A DNA stretch of 41,581 bases from Dongia mobilis. GTDB taxonomy: Bacteria; Pseudomonadota; Alphaproteobacteria; Dongiales; Dongiaceae. A program made the translations under genes and the position numbers. The stretch is from positions 1 to 41,581 of the forward strand of contig NZ_CAMDRA010000009.1 in NCBI RefSeq assembly GCF_945906275.1, given 5' to 3'. Below the pieces are notes generated by a model. That model was given only the letters and a program-made list of their open reading frames with translations. It was not told the DNA's origin and searched no databases. Position 1 is the first letter of the stretch. Every line of letters begins with the position of its first letter. Positions 27,222-34,267 of this stretch are shown in pieces.

Positions 27222-28235
27222 ATGCTCAACCTGTTCGGCGATCCCACGATCTGGCTGCCTTTGGCCTTCGCCGGCCTCATGGGCCTCTCGATCCTCATCT
27301 ATGTCGTGCTCGACGGGTTCGATCTCGGCATCGGCATGCTGTTCGCGCTGGGCGACGACGGCGAACAGGACCGGATGATGGCCTCGGTCGGACCCTTCTG
27401 GGACGCAAACGAAACCTGGCTGGTGCTGGCCGTGGGCCTGCTGCTGGTGGCCTTCCCGGCCGCCCACGGCATCATCCTCGGCGCCCTTTATCTGCCGGTG
27501 GCCTTGATGCTGGTGGGCCTCATCCTGCGCGGCGTCGCCTTTGAATTCCGCGCGAAGTCGGAAGGCTTCGCCAAGCGGCGCTGGAGCCATGTGTTCATCA
27601 CGGGCTCGGCTCTCACCGCCCTCACCCAGGGCTATATGCTGGGGGTCTACATCATGGGCCTCCGCCAGGATCCGGCGGCCATCGCCTTCGGCCTCCTCAC
27701 CGCGATCTGCCTGGTCGCCGGCTACATGCTGGTGGGCGCCACCTGGCTCATCATCAAGACCGATGGGGCCCTGCAGCGCCGCGCCATCGCCTGGGCCCGG
27801 CGCGCCCTCATCTTCGCCGCCATCGGCATGGCCGCGATCTCGATCGCCTCGCCGCTGGTCAGCCCCCGCATCTTCGAAAAATGGTTCAGCGGTCCGGCCA
27901 TCCTGGTGCTGGCCCCGCTCCCCATCGGCTCGGCCGTCATCTTCATCGTGCTCACCGTGCTGCTCAAGAACCTGCCGGATGCGGGCGACCGCTGGTGCCG
28001 CCTGCCCTTCATCGCGGTGACTGGCCTGTTCGCCCTCGCTTTCGCGGGTCTCGCCTATTCCTTCTATCCCTTCGTGGTGCCGGACCGGCTCACCCTCTTC
28101 CAGGCGGCAAGTGCCCCTGAGAGCCTGCTGATCATCCTCTTCGGCGCCCTTTTTGTGCTGCCGGCGATCATCGCCTATTCGGCCCTCAGCTATCATATCT
28201 TCCGCGGCAAGGCGACGCTGCTCAGCTACGACTAA
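27222..28235 (+). CDS. cioB: Cyanide-insensitive bd-type quinol oxidase subunit II
   Basis: Second subunit of the bd-type oxidase, 337 aa with about eight membrane segments. The N-terminal block is recognisable: LIYVVLDGFDLGIGMLFAL and GPFWDANETWLVLA. It begins 4 nt after the cioA stop, with GGAG inside the end of cioA acting as the ribosome-binding site. No CydX-like small ORF is obvious in the 119-nt gap that follows, which contains the palindrome GCTGCGCAGC and a degenerate intergenic repeat. Confidence 0.94.
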   Translation: MLNLFGDPTIWLPLAFAGLMGLSILIYVVLDGFDLGIGMLFALGDDGEQDRMMASVGPFWDANETWLVLAVGLLLVAFPAAHGIILGALYLPVALMLVGLILRGVAFEFRAKSEGFAKRRWSHVFITGSALTALTQGYMLGVYIMGLRQDPAAIAFGLLTAICLVAGYMLVGATWLIIKTDGALQRRAIAWARRALIFAAIGMAAISIASPLVSPRIFEKWFSGPAILVLAPLPIGSAVIFIVLTVLLKNLPDAGDRWCRLPFIAVTGLFALAFAGLAYSFYPFVVPDRLTLFQAASAPESLLIILFGALFVLPAIIAYSALSYHIFRGKATLLSYD

Positions 28236-28354
28236 CTCATTGTTCCAATTCATTTGCTGCGCAGCATAAATGCGCCACCGGCAACGTCCCTGAACTGATC
28301 CCGCCGCCGCCCCGTATCGATCGCAGGATCACAAGCGTACGGGATGACAGGGAT

Positions 28355-29089
28355 ATGGGCGGCGTCACGGGCACCACACTCATCTTCGGCGGCACCGGCG
28401 GCATCGGCGCGGCCCTTGCGCGTCGGCTGGCATCCAGCGGCCGCAGGATCCATCTCATCGCCCGCGATGGGCCACGCCTCGGCGCCCTCGCCCAGGAGCT
28501 GGGCGCCGGCCACAGCGTCTGCGACGTGACCGACCTCGCCACCATCAAAACCTGCCTTGCCGCCATCGAGGGTCCCCTCGACGGCCTCGCTTACGCCGTG
28601 GGCTCGATCGACCTGAAGCCGCTCGCGCGCCTGACGCCTGAAGACATGCTGGCGGCCTACCGCCTCAACGCGCTGGTGGCGGCCCTGTCAATCCAGGCCG
28701 CCTTGCCCGGCCTCAAGGCAGCGGGCGATGCGTCGGTTCTGTTGTTATCGAGCGTCGCGGTGGCCCAGGGCTTTCCCAACCATGCCGCCATCGCCATGGC
28801 CAAGGGGGCGGTCGAGGGATTGACCCGGTCGCTGGCTGCTGAACTCGCGCCCCGCATCCGCGTCAACTGCCTCGCCCCCTCGCTCACCCGCACGACGCTG
28901 GCTGAGCCCTTGCTCGCCAACGCGCAGATGGCGGACGCCATCGGCGCGCTCCATGCGCTGCAGCGCCTGGGTCAACCCGAGGACATCGCCGCCCTGGCGG
29001 CCCTGCTGCTTTCACCGGATGCGGGCTGGATCACCGGCCAGGTGATCGGCATCGATGGCGGCCGCGCGCGGCTGCGTACCAAAGGCTGA
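28355..29089 (+). CDS. SDR-family protein lacking the catalytic tyrosine
   Basis: Rossmann-fold short-chain dehydrogenase/reductase-like protein of 244 aa. The cofactor loop is intact (LIFGGTGGIGAALA) and Ser133 stands at the usual serine position (LLSSVAVAQG). In the Y-x3-K motif the lysine is kept (Lys150) but position 146 is Ile (AAIAMAKGAVEGL). The C-terminal part (INGLAPS-like NCLAPSLTRT, then ITGQVIGIDGG) is ordinary. A subfamily with this change seems to exist, so it may be a non-canonical enzyme or a binding protein, not a decayed gene. No close operon partner; cioB ends 119 nt upstream. Confidence 0.85.
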   Translation: MGGVTGTTLIFGGTGGIGAALARRLASSGRRIHLIARDGPRLGALAQELGAGHSVCDVTDLATIKTCLAAIEGPLDGLAYAVGSIDLKPLARLTPEDMLAAYRLNALVAALSIQAALPGLKAAGDASVLLLSSVAVAQGFPNHAAIAMAKGAVEGLTRSLAAELAPRIRVNCLAPSLTRTTLAEPLLANAQMADAIGALHALQRLGQPEDIAALAALLLSPDAGWITGQVIGIDGGRARLRTKG

Positions 29090-29147
29090 ATAAGGGGGGC
29101 TGACGCCCGCGCCGAGACATCCGGTCAACCGGCCTGTAAAGCCACCC

Positions 29148-29180
29148 TTGACAGCCATATGTAACGTGATACTTTACATA
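29148..29180 (+). promoter_or_regulatory. higBA promoter with overlapping inverted-repeat operator
   Basis: TTGACA (29148-29153) is a perfect -35. A -10 (TACTTT at 29170-29175 or ACTTTA at 29171-29176) follows at 16-17 nt. The inverted repeat TATGTAA-N9-TTACATA (29158-29164 and 29174-29180) spans the spacer and the -10, as expected for autorepression by the antitoxin. RNA would start near 29183, leaving about 20 nt before the higB ATG. Confidence 0.75.
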
Positions 29181-29202
29181 CGCAGTGGCGGTTCGTTCAG
29201 GC

Positions 29203-29478
29203 ATGATCAGATCATTCCTTGCCAAGAGCCTTAAAGAACTGTTTGAGACCGGCCGCGCCAAGGGCATGCGGCCGGACATTCAGAAGCGCGCCTTGTTGCG
29301 CCTCGACGCCCTCGACCGCGCCAGCGATGTGATGCAGCTTAATCAGCCTGGTTTCGACTTTCACGGCCTGCATGGCAAACCGAAGCGTTATTCGATGCAT
29401 GTCAACGGGCCTTGGTGCATCACCTTTGAATGGCGCGATGGCGATGCCTGGCGCGTCATGCTGGAGCAATATCATTGA
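29203..29478 (+). CDS. higB: HigB-type RelE-superfamily toxin
   Basis: Putative ribosome-dependent mRNA endonuclease of 91 aa. It begins MIRSFLAKSLKELFETGRAKGM, the characteristic HigB/GraT start, and keeps the segment HGLHGKPKRYSMHVNGPWCITFEW and a C-terminal MLEQYH histidine. ATG 29203 is chosen over GTG 29185 because the latter would coincide with the predicted RNA start and adds residues not shared by the family. The antitoxin gene follows after 13 nt, the toxin-first order typical of higBA. Confidence 0.9.
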   Translation: MIRSFLAKSLKELFETGRAKGMRPDIQKRALLRLDALDRASDVMQLNQPGFDFHGLHGKPKRYSMHVNGPWCITFEWRDGDAWRVMLEQYH

Positions 29479-29491
29479 ACGGAGGAATATC

Positions 29492-29857
29492 ATGGCGCCG
29501 TCCAGAAAATCCGGCACGCGCGTGACGGCAGAAAAAATGAGGGAATTGAACGTGACCGCCCGGCCCAATCGTGCACCGTCACATCCCGGTCTGCTGATCC
29601 GCGAGATTCTGCAGGAGCATCTTGGTGTCAGCATTTCGGAAGCGGCCCGGCAGATGCATATCAGCCGACAGTCACTGCATGCGGTCCTGCGGGGCGCCGT
29701 CAGCCTGACGCCGGAAATGGCCCTGCGCCTCGGTCGCCTGTTCGGCGCCGATCCGACCCTGTGGCTCAACATGCAGATGGCCCACGACCTCTGGATGGCA
29801 GAACGCACCCTGCGCCTGGAACTGGCCCGCATCCAGGCGCCGAAGGCCGCGGCCTGA
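29492..29857 (+). CDS. higA: HigA-type antitoxin, XRE helix-turn-helix
   Basis: Antitoxin of 121 aa that should bind HigB and repress the promoter upstream. The HTH is SISEAARQMHISRQSLHAVL, followed by the HigA-type segment LTPEMALRLGRLFGADPTLWLNMQ. GGAGG lies 6 nt before ATG 29492, a strong site that would favour antitoxin over toxin synthesis. The N-terminus has about 28 basic residues more than the common 95-100 aa HigA, ending at RAPSHPGLLIREIL, where homologues usually start; this extension is unusual but in frame and well supported by the start signal. Confidence 0.9.
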   Translation: MAPSRKSGTRVTAEKMRELNVTARPNRAPSHPGLLIREILQEHLGVSISEAARQMHISRQSLHAVLRGAVSLTPEMALRLGRLFGADPTLWLNMQMAHDLWMAERTLRLELARIQAPKAAA

Positions 29858-29935
29858 GGATCCCGTCATCGACAACTGCCCACTATCCCGTGCTAGCGTC
29901 CGACAATTGCAACATCGATCTGCTAGGCCTGTTCG

Positions 29936-29965
29936 TCGCTATCCAACACATCGCTATCCAACACA
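29936..29965. repeat. Perfect tandem duplication of a 15-bp unit
   Basis: The unit TCGCTATCCAACACA occurs twice without a gap, ending 14 nt before the ATG of the EEP-family gene. The copies are identical, so the duplication is recent or under replication slippage. It changes the length of the leader but not the reading frame of the gene. Confidence 0.9.
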
Positions 29966-29979
29966 TCGGGGGATCCACC

Positions 29980-30951
29980 ATGCGCCTGACACGTCTGCTG
30001 CCCGCACTCGCACTCTCACTCCCATTGGGCCTCGCGGCGACACTCTCGCCGGCCGCGGCCGAGACGGAGCTCACCATCATGAGCTACAATGTCTGGGGCG
30101 GCGGCGGCAATGAGCAGAAGCCGGTCGACGAGACGGTGGCCGTCATCAAGGCGGCGGGCGCCGACATCATCGGCGTCCAGGAAACGCGGCTGGAGCCGGA
30201 AGATTGCACCGCCGATGTCTGCCCGGCCGCCGGCGACAGTGTCGCGAAGAAGATCGCCGCGGCACTTGGCTATCATTATTACGACCAGAGCAAGGTCAAT
30301 GACGCGCTCTGGGCCAATGCCATCATCAGCCGCTATCCGATCGGCCCGGCGACACCCAACGATCTCGGCGTGCCGGTCGATGTGGAGGGCCGCAAGGTCT
30401 GGGTCTTCAACATCCATCTCGACGATTCGCCCTACCAGCCCTATCAGCTGCTCGACATCGAATATGGCGCCTTCCCCTTCATCAAGACCGAGGCCGAGGC
30501 AGTGAAGTTCGCGCAGGAGACGCGCGGGCACGCGCTGAAACTGCTGTTCGACGACATGAAGGCTGCCGAGGGGGCGGACGCCACCTTCATCTTTGGCGAT
30601 TTCAACGAGCCATCGTTCCGCGACTGGACGGCGGAAACGGTCAAGGCCGGGCACAATCCCATCCCCGTGCGATTCCCGACCACGGCGGCGATCGAGGAAG
30701 CGGGCTTCACCGATACCTATCGCGCCGTCTTCCCGGACCCGGTCGCCAAGCCCGCTTATACCTGGACACCGACGAGCGAGCCCACGGCGACGGACGATCA
30801 TCATGACCGCATCGATTTCGCCTTCGCCCGCGCCAAGGATCTCAACGTGATCAGCGCCGCCATCGTCGGCGAAAAGCCGGAAGCGGCCGAGATCGTGGTG
30901 ACGCCCTGGCCCTCCGACCACCGCGCCACCGTGGCCAGGATCAGCTTCTAG
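29980..30951 (+). CDS. Secreted endonuclease/exonuclease/phosphatase (EEP) family hydrolase
   Basis: Exported metal-dependent phosphodiesterase-like enzyme of 323 aa. Residues 1-27 form a Sec signal peptide (basic start, long Leu/Ala core, cleavage likely after SPAAA). The EEP fold marks are IMSYNVWGG, the metal-binding Glu in IGVQETR, FIFGDFNEPS, and the terminal SDHRATV histidine. An insertion with DDSPYQPYQLLDIEYG is recalled from a bacterial subgroup of unknown substrate. ATG 29980 has GGGGGA upstream. Its stop codon overlaps that of the convergent msrB by 4 bp. Substrate could be a phospholipid, sugar phosphate or nucleic acid; not determinable here. Confidence 0.88.
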   Translation: MRLTRLLPALALSLPLGLAATLSPAAAETELTIMSYNVWGGGGNEQKPVDETVAVIKAAGADIIGVQETRLEPEDCTADVCPAAGDSVAKKIAAALGYHYYDQSKVNDALWANAIISRYPIGPATPNDLGVPVDVEGRKVWVFNIHLDDSPYQPYQLLDIEYGAFPFIKTEAEAVKFAQETRGHALKLLFDDMKAAEGADATFIFGDFNEPSFRDWTAETVKAGHNPIPVRFPTTAAIEEAGFTDTYRAVFPDPVAKPAYTWTPTSEPTATDDHHDRIDFAFARAKDLNVISAAIVGEKPEAAEIVVTPWPSDHRATVARISF

Positions 30952-31373
30952 GCATCTTCGTCGGGCGTGAAGTTCATGGCGACACCATTGATGCAATAGC
31001 GCAGATGCGTGGGCGGCGGCCCGTCCTCGAACACATGGCCGAGATGGCTGCCGCAGGTCGCGCAATGGACCTCGGTCCGCGTCATGAACAGGCTGCGGTC
31101 GATGGTGGTTTGGATCGAGCCGGGGACCGGATCGTTGAAGCTCGGCCACCCGGTGCCGCTCTCGAACTTGCTGCCGGAGATGAACAGTTCCCTATCGCAG
31201 CCGGCGCAGGAAAAGGTCCCGGCGCGCTTTTCAAAATTGAGCGCGCAGGAGCCCGGCCGCTCGGTGCCGTGGCCGCGCATCACATGATACTGCTCGGGTG
31301 AAAGTCGCTGGCGCCATTCGGCGTCGCTGCGGGTGACGGGGAAAACCTGCTCGGAATTGGCCTTGCTCTGCAT
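30948..31373 (-). CDS. msrB: Peptide-methionine (R)-S-oxide reductase
   Basis: Repairs oxidised methionine in proteins. The 141-aa form begins at ATG 31371-31373, preceded by GGAGG at 5-6 nt. Zinc is held by Cys56, Cys59 (SCAGC), Cys104 and Cys107 (HCATC). The catalytic residue is Cys127 (RYCINGVAM); Cys43 is a candidate resolving cysteine. The GTGWPSF and GHVFEDGP motifs are intact. It is convergent with the EEP gene, and the two stop codons share the tetranucleotide CTAG (30948-30951). No signal peptide, so a cytoplasmic enzyme. Confidence 0.95.
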   Translation of the reverse strand: MQSKANSEQVFPVTRSDAEWRQRLSPEQYHVMRGHGTERPGSCALNFEKRAGTFSCAGCDRELFISGSKFESGTGWPSFNDPVPGSIQTTIDRSLFMTRTEVHCATCGSHLGHVFEDGPPPTHLRYCINGVAMNFTPDEDA

Positions 31374-31571
31374 CGGATCCTCCATCGCCCCAACATGGCG
31401 CAACCTCTTGTCGCACCGGGGCGGCCCTTCGGCAAGGCATGGAATGACCCCAAAATAGTTGCGGGCGCCCGATGGGGATGGCATCGGACGCCCGCGATAC
31501 GAAGCGGGGATGGGGACGGTTGGGTGAGCCCCGCTTCATGGAAAGTACCTTATCCCTGACGCCCTGCGTCG

Positions 31572-31591
31572 TCTGTGATCCGGGTCACAGA
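31572..31591. promoter_or_regulatory. CRP/FNR-type dyad
   Basis: TCTGTGA-N6-TCACAGA is a perfect inverted repeat holding the exact CRP core TGTGA-N6-TCACA (31574-31589). It lies about 200 nt upstream of msrB and 60 nt past the restored end of mlaA. It could serve msrB, or be a stem in the mlaA 3' region, although no T run follows it on either strand. Confidence 0.45.
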
Positions 31592-31666
31592 TCGTCGGGG
31601 GTTAGCGGGGGCCGGGAAAGCTGGCAATCCGAGGGCCGGCGCACCGGCCTCAGATGCCGTTGTTGA

Positions 31667-32380
31667 TCATGTCCAGCCGGCGCTGGCGATAGAGGCTGCG
31701 GACCGTGACGTAAAATCGACCGAGCCGTTCTGCAGGTCGACCACGGCCCTGAGATTGCGGGCGCGCGCGTCGAGCCCCTCGAGGGTCAACTGTGCTGGCG
31801 CCAGGTAATTGAGGTTGTGGACATAGCCGATCCAGATCAGCGGATTGAGCGCGTAATCGACCAGGCGGCCGGTTGAATCGCGCGGGTTGCTGGGGCCGAG
31901 CACGGGCAGCACCATGTAATAGCCTTCACCCACGCCATGGACGCCGAGGGTCTGGCCGAAATCCTCATGGTGATAGGACAGACCCAGCCGGTCGGCGACA
32001 TCGATCATGCCGCCGAGGCCGACCGTGCTGTTGACAAGGAAGCGGCCGGCCGTGTCGCCGGCCCGATCGAGTTGGCCCTGCATCAGATCGTTGGCAAGGA
32101 TCGACGGCGTGTCGAGATTGCGCATCACATTGCGCACGGCATCCTTTGCGATCGTAGGCACCGCGATGTGGTAATAGCCGGCAAAGGGCTTCACCAGCAT
32201 TTCGTCGACAAAGTGGTTGAGCTCGAAGACAAAGCGGTTGAGGGGCTCAAGCGGATCATTGGCCTCTTCATAGGCCGCCATCGCCGCCTCGTCCCGCGGA
32301 TCCGGCATCGTGGCACAGCCGGCAAGCAGCCACAGCAGAAGAACGGCACCACGCGGCCAGATCCCAGGGCACCCCATCAT
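31667..32380 (-). CDS. mlaA: MlaA/VacJ-family outer-membrane lipoprotein with probable C-terminal frameshift
   Basis: Lipoprotein that removes phospholipids from the outer leaflet of the outer membrane in the Mla pathway. The lipobox LLAGC puts the lipidated Cys at position 22 of the chosen start (ATG 32378-32380, with GGAG 7 nt upstream). Core motifs are present: NDPLEPLNRFVFELNHFVDE, VPTIAKDAVRNVMRNLDTP, NSTVGLGGMIDVADRLGL and GYYMVLPVLGPSNPRDS. After NGSVDF the frame runs to SRSAASIASAGWT, unlike the family. Adding one base to the A4 run at 31712-31715 (plus strand) restores YVTVRSLYRQRR and a stop at 31650-31652. So a 1-nt deletion, real or sequencing error, replaces the last 25 or so residues. 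No other mla genes are adjacent. Confidence 0.85.
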   Translation of the reverse strand: MMGCPGIWPRGAVLLLWLLAGCATMPDPRDEAAMAAYEEANDPLEPLNRFVFELNHFVDEMLVKPFAGYYHIAVPTIAKDAVRNVMRNLDTPSILANDLMQGQLDRAGDTAGRFLVNSTVGLGGMIDVADRLGLSYHHEDFGQTLGVHGVGEGYYMVLPVLGPSNPRDSTGRLVDYALNPLIWIGYVHNLNYLAPAQLTLEGLDARARNLRAVVDLQNGSVDFTSRSAASIASAGWT

Positions 32381-32700
32381 CCAGCACTCCACCCCCGGAA
32401 CCCGCTTCCCGCCGCCAAGGCACCGCAATTCTGCCAAGGCATTTCTGGCGCTGCAATCCTGCCAGCGCATTTCTGCCCGGCCTCGACCAACGGATAAGCC
32501 GCGATGGCTCCAACTCTGTCAAGATCGGCCAAGGTCTATGGCCTTCCATGACAGCCGAAGAAAGGGCTCTGAGAGCTTCGCCGCGGACAGGGTTGCCATC
32601 AGAATTTGTGGCGATCCGTTCCTGAAACCTTGACGGATCTCTCACGCGTCGGCGTTGCTTCTTGCAATGACGGACGCATAAGGGGACCGCTTCGCTCCCC
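32381..32700. other. 320-nt intergenic region between mlaA and the solute-binding protein gene
   Basis: No gene supported. Close to the right end, AGGGGA-N9-TCCCCT (32681-32701) can form a 6-bp stem overlapping the stop of the minus-strand solute-binding protein gene. Next to it, TTGCTTCTTGCAATGACG (32655-32672) resembles remnants of dispersed repeats of the CGTCATTGC type. The mlaA promoter should lie here but I could not pick it out. Confidence 0.4.
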
Positions 32701-33540
32701 TCACACACCCATGCCGTATTTGTGGAGCAGCTCGCCATAGCGGGGCGAGGCCTTGAGAATCCTGATGGCCTCGTCGAACTGCGCCATGTCGGGCAGCGCC
32801 GGCGAGCGTTTGCCGATGAGGAGATGCCAGTCGACGCGCTCGATCACCGTCGGCAGTTCGATCACGTCGGCGGCGTTGGGGTCGCTCTTCAGGATCCAGT
32901 TGATCTGCGACGACATGTCGACGATGACATCGCCGCGCTTTGCCAGCAGCATGCGCACCGTGCCGACCGTGCCGCTCGCGTGTTCGGTCCGGATGCCGCG
33001 GCTCTCGATGTTGCGCTTGATCCAGCCATTGCCGGTGAAGGCGATGACTGTGATGTCGGCGCGGGCGAGATCGTCGAGGGATTTCACTGCCTTCAGCCGA
33101 TCGAGAGCCGGGTTGTCGCGGCGTGCGAACATGGTGATGGGACCGGTCATCAACGGCTCGGCGCTGGCCACGGCATATTGCAGGCGCGCCGGGGTCACGA
33201 CCAGGCACATGGCGTCCGCGCCACCGCTTTCCACTTCGAGCTGCACGCGCGGCAGCGGCCGCGCCAGGGGACGGAAGATGTAACCGGTGCTGGCGGCGAC
33301 GTCGGCCATGACGTCGACCAGCAGCCCCTGCAGGCGGTTATCTTCATTCTGCCAGGAACTGGGCGGCGACTTGTCCGGATAGGCGATCCGGAGCACGCGT
33401 CCAGGATCGGTGGCCGGATTTTCAGCCCAGGCGCCCACTCGCCCGCCCGCGCGCCCGCCCGCCCGATCACCCATTGGGTTACCGAGGGGCAGGGTCGAAA
33501 GGAGCGTCGCGCCGCCCAGCAAAAAACCGCGTCGATTCAT
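32701..33540 (-). CDS. Periplasmic solute-binding protein, family 3 (amino-acid type), Tat-exported
   Basis: Putative periplasmic binding protein or sensor-like receptor of 279 aa. The start MNRRGFLLGGATLL is a twin-arginine signal (Arg3-Arg4), supporting ATG 33538-33540 over an upstream in-frame ATG at 33588. After the signal there is a short Gly-Arg repeat (GDRAGGRAGGRVGAW) coded by a CGCC-rich simple repeat, an odd linker for the family. The mature domain has LRIAYPDKSPPSSWQ, GLLVDVMADVAASTGY and VDMSSQINWILK, typical of SBP_bac_3. No transporter genes are adjacent, so it could be an orphan. It is divergent from the DUF2239 gene. Confidence 0.8.
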   Translation of the reverse strand: MNRRGFLLGGATLLSTLPLGNPMGDRAGGRAGGRVGAWAENPATDPGRVLRIAYPDKSPPSSWQNEDNRLQGLLVDVMADVAASTGYIFRPLARPLPRVQLEVESGGADAMCLVVTPARLQYAVASAEPLMTGPITMFARRDNPALDRLKAVKSLDDLARADITVIAFTGNGWIKRNIESRGIRTEHASGTVGTVRMLLAKRGDVIVDMSSQINWILKSDPNAADVIELPTVIERVDWHLLIGKRSPALPDMAQFDEAIRILKASPRYGELLHKYGMGV

Positions 33541-33619
33541 GAAAGCCAGACTATCTATGTCGCCTTTCCGATTGATTAATAATTTCATTTTGTCGCGCCG
33601 CCCGGCGGCTGCTCAAATA

Positions 33620-33665
33620 TTTATACCCGGATGATATTGACAGGATGTTTTTACCCGGGTATTAA
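33620..33665. promoter_or_regulatory. Divergent promoter region with CCCGGG-core operator, controls the DUF2239 gene
   Basis: Plus strand: TTGACA (33637-33642), 17 nt, TATTAA (33660-33665), a strong-looking promoter with an RNA start near 33671-33673. The perfect palindrome TACCCGGGTA (33652-33661) fills the spacer up to the -10. The sequence TACCCGG recurs 28 bp upstream (33624-33630), abutting a TATAAA (33620-33625 on the minus strand) that could be the -10 of the divergent gene. Two sites at this spacing suggest one repressor acting on both promoters. Confidence 0.6.
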
Positions 33666-33670
33666 GCGCC

Positions 33671-34267
33671 ATGCCCCATCAGAAAGCCGCCACCATGATC
33701 GATACCCCCAGCTGGACCGCCTTTACCGGCACAGACCGCCTCATCACCGCCCCCTTGGGCGAGGTGGCCTTGGCGGTCAAGCGCGCCTTGGCGGCGCGGC
33801 CGGATGCGACCATTCTCATCTATGACGATCGCACCGGCCGCGCGATCGATCTCGACCTGCGCGGTGCCGAGGCCGAAATCAGCACGCGCTACGGCGCCCC
33901 GCCGGTTGCCCCGCCAGCCGCAGAGCCGGAACCGCGCGGTCGCGGCCGGCCCAGGCTCGGCGTGGTGGCGCGCGAGGTGACTTTGCTGCCGCGCCATTGG
34001 GACTGGCTCTCCGCCCAGCAGGGCGGCGCCTCGGTGGCGTTGCGCCGGCTGGTCGAGGAGGCCCGCGGCAAAGGCGGCGACCGGCAGCGCCGCCGCGCCG
34101 CCCAGGATGCCGCCTATCATTTCATGTCGTCCATGGCCGGCGACCTGCCCGGTTTCGAGGAGGCGATCCGCGCCCTCTATGCCGCCGACCGCGCGACCTT
34201 CGCCGCACGGATGGAAAGCTGGCCGCCGGACATCCGCGCCCATGCGATGAAGCTCGCCGATGTCTAG
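33671..34267 (+). CDS. DUF2239 family protein, possible ribbon-helix-helix DNA-binding regulator
   Basis: A 198-aa protein of unknown function with the DUF2239 layout. Residues 15-75 form an N-terminal domain (TAFTGTDRLITAPLGEVALA). A Pro-rich linker leads to RGRGRPRLG (89-97), an AT-hook-like motif, and then REVTLLPRHWDWLSAQ and GGASVALRRLVEEAR (101-132). The last part reads like a ribbon-helix-helix: a short strand, a helix, a turn and a second helix. The C-terminal 60 residues are helical. The start could be ATG 33671, which would make the mRNA nearly leaderless, or ATG 33695 (MIDTPSW), about 23 nt into it; neither has a good Shine-Dalgarno. Its 3' end overlaps the nuclease-like gene by 8 nt. 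A repressor role is my inference. Confidence 0.8.
   Translation: MPHQKAATMIDTPSWTAFTGTDRLITAPLGEVALAVKRALAARPDATILIYDDRTGRAIDLDLRGAEAEISTRYGAPPVAPPAAEPEPRGRGRPRLGVVAREVTLLPRHWDWLSAQQGGASVALRRLVEEARGKGGDRQRRRAAQDAAYHFMSSMAGDLPGFEEAIRALYAADRATFAARMESWPPDIRAHAMKLADV

Noticed and set aside
33471-33475. CRISPR or tandem-repeat array at the CGCC-rich stretch
   Set aside because: Repeat is only about 25 nt and lies inside a coding frame; no spacers.
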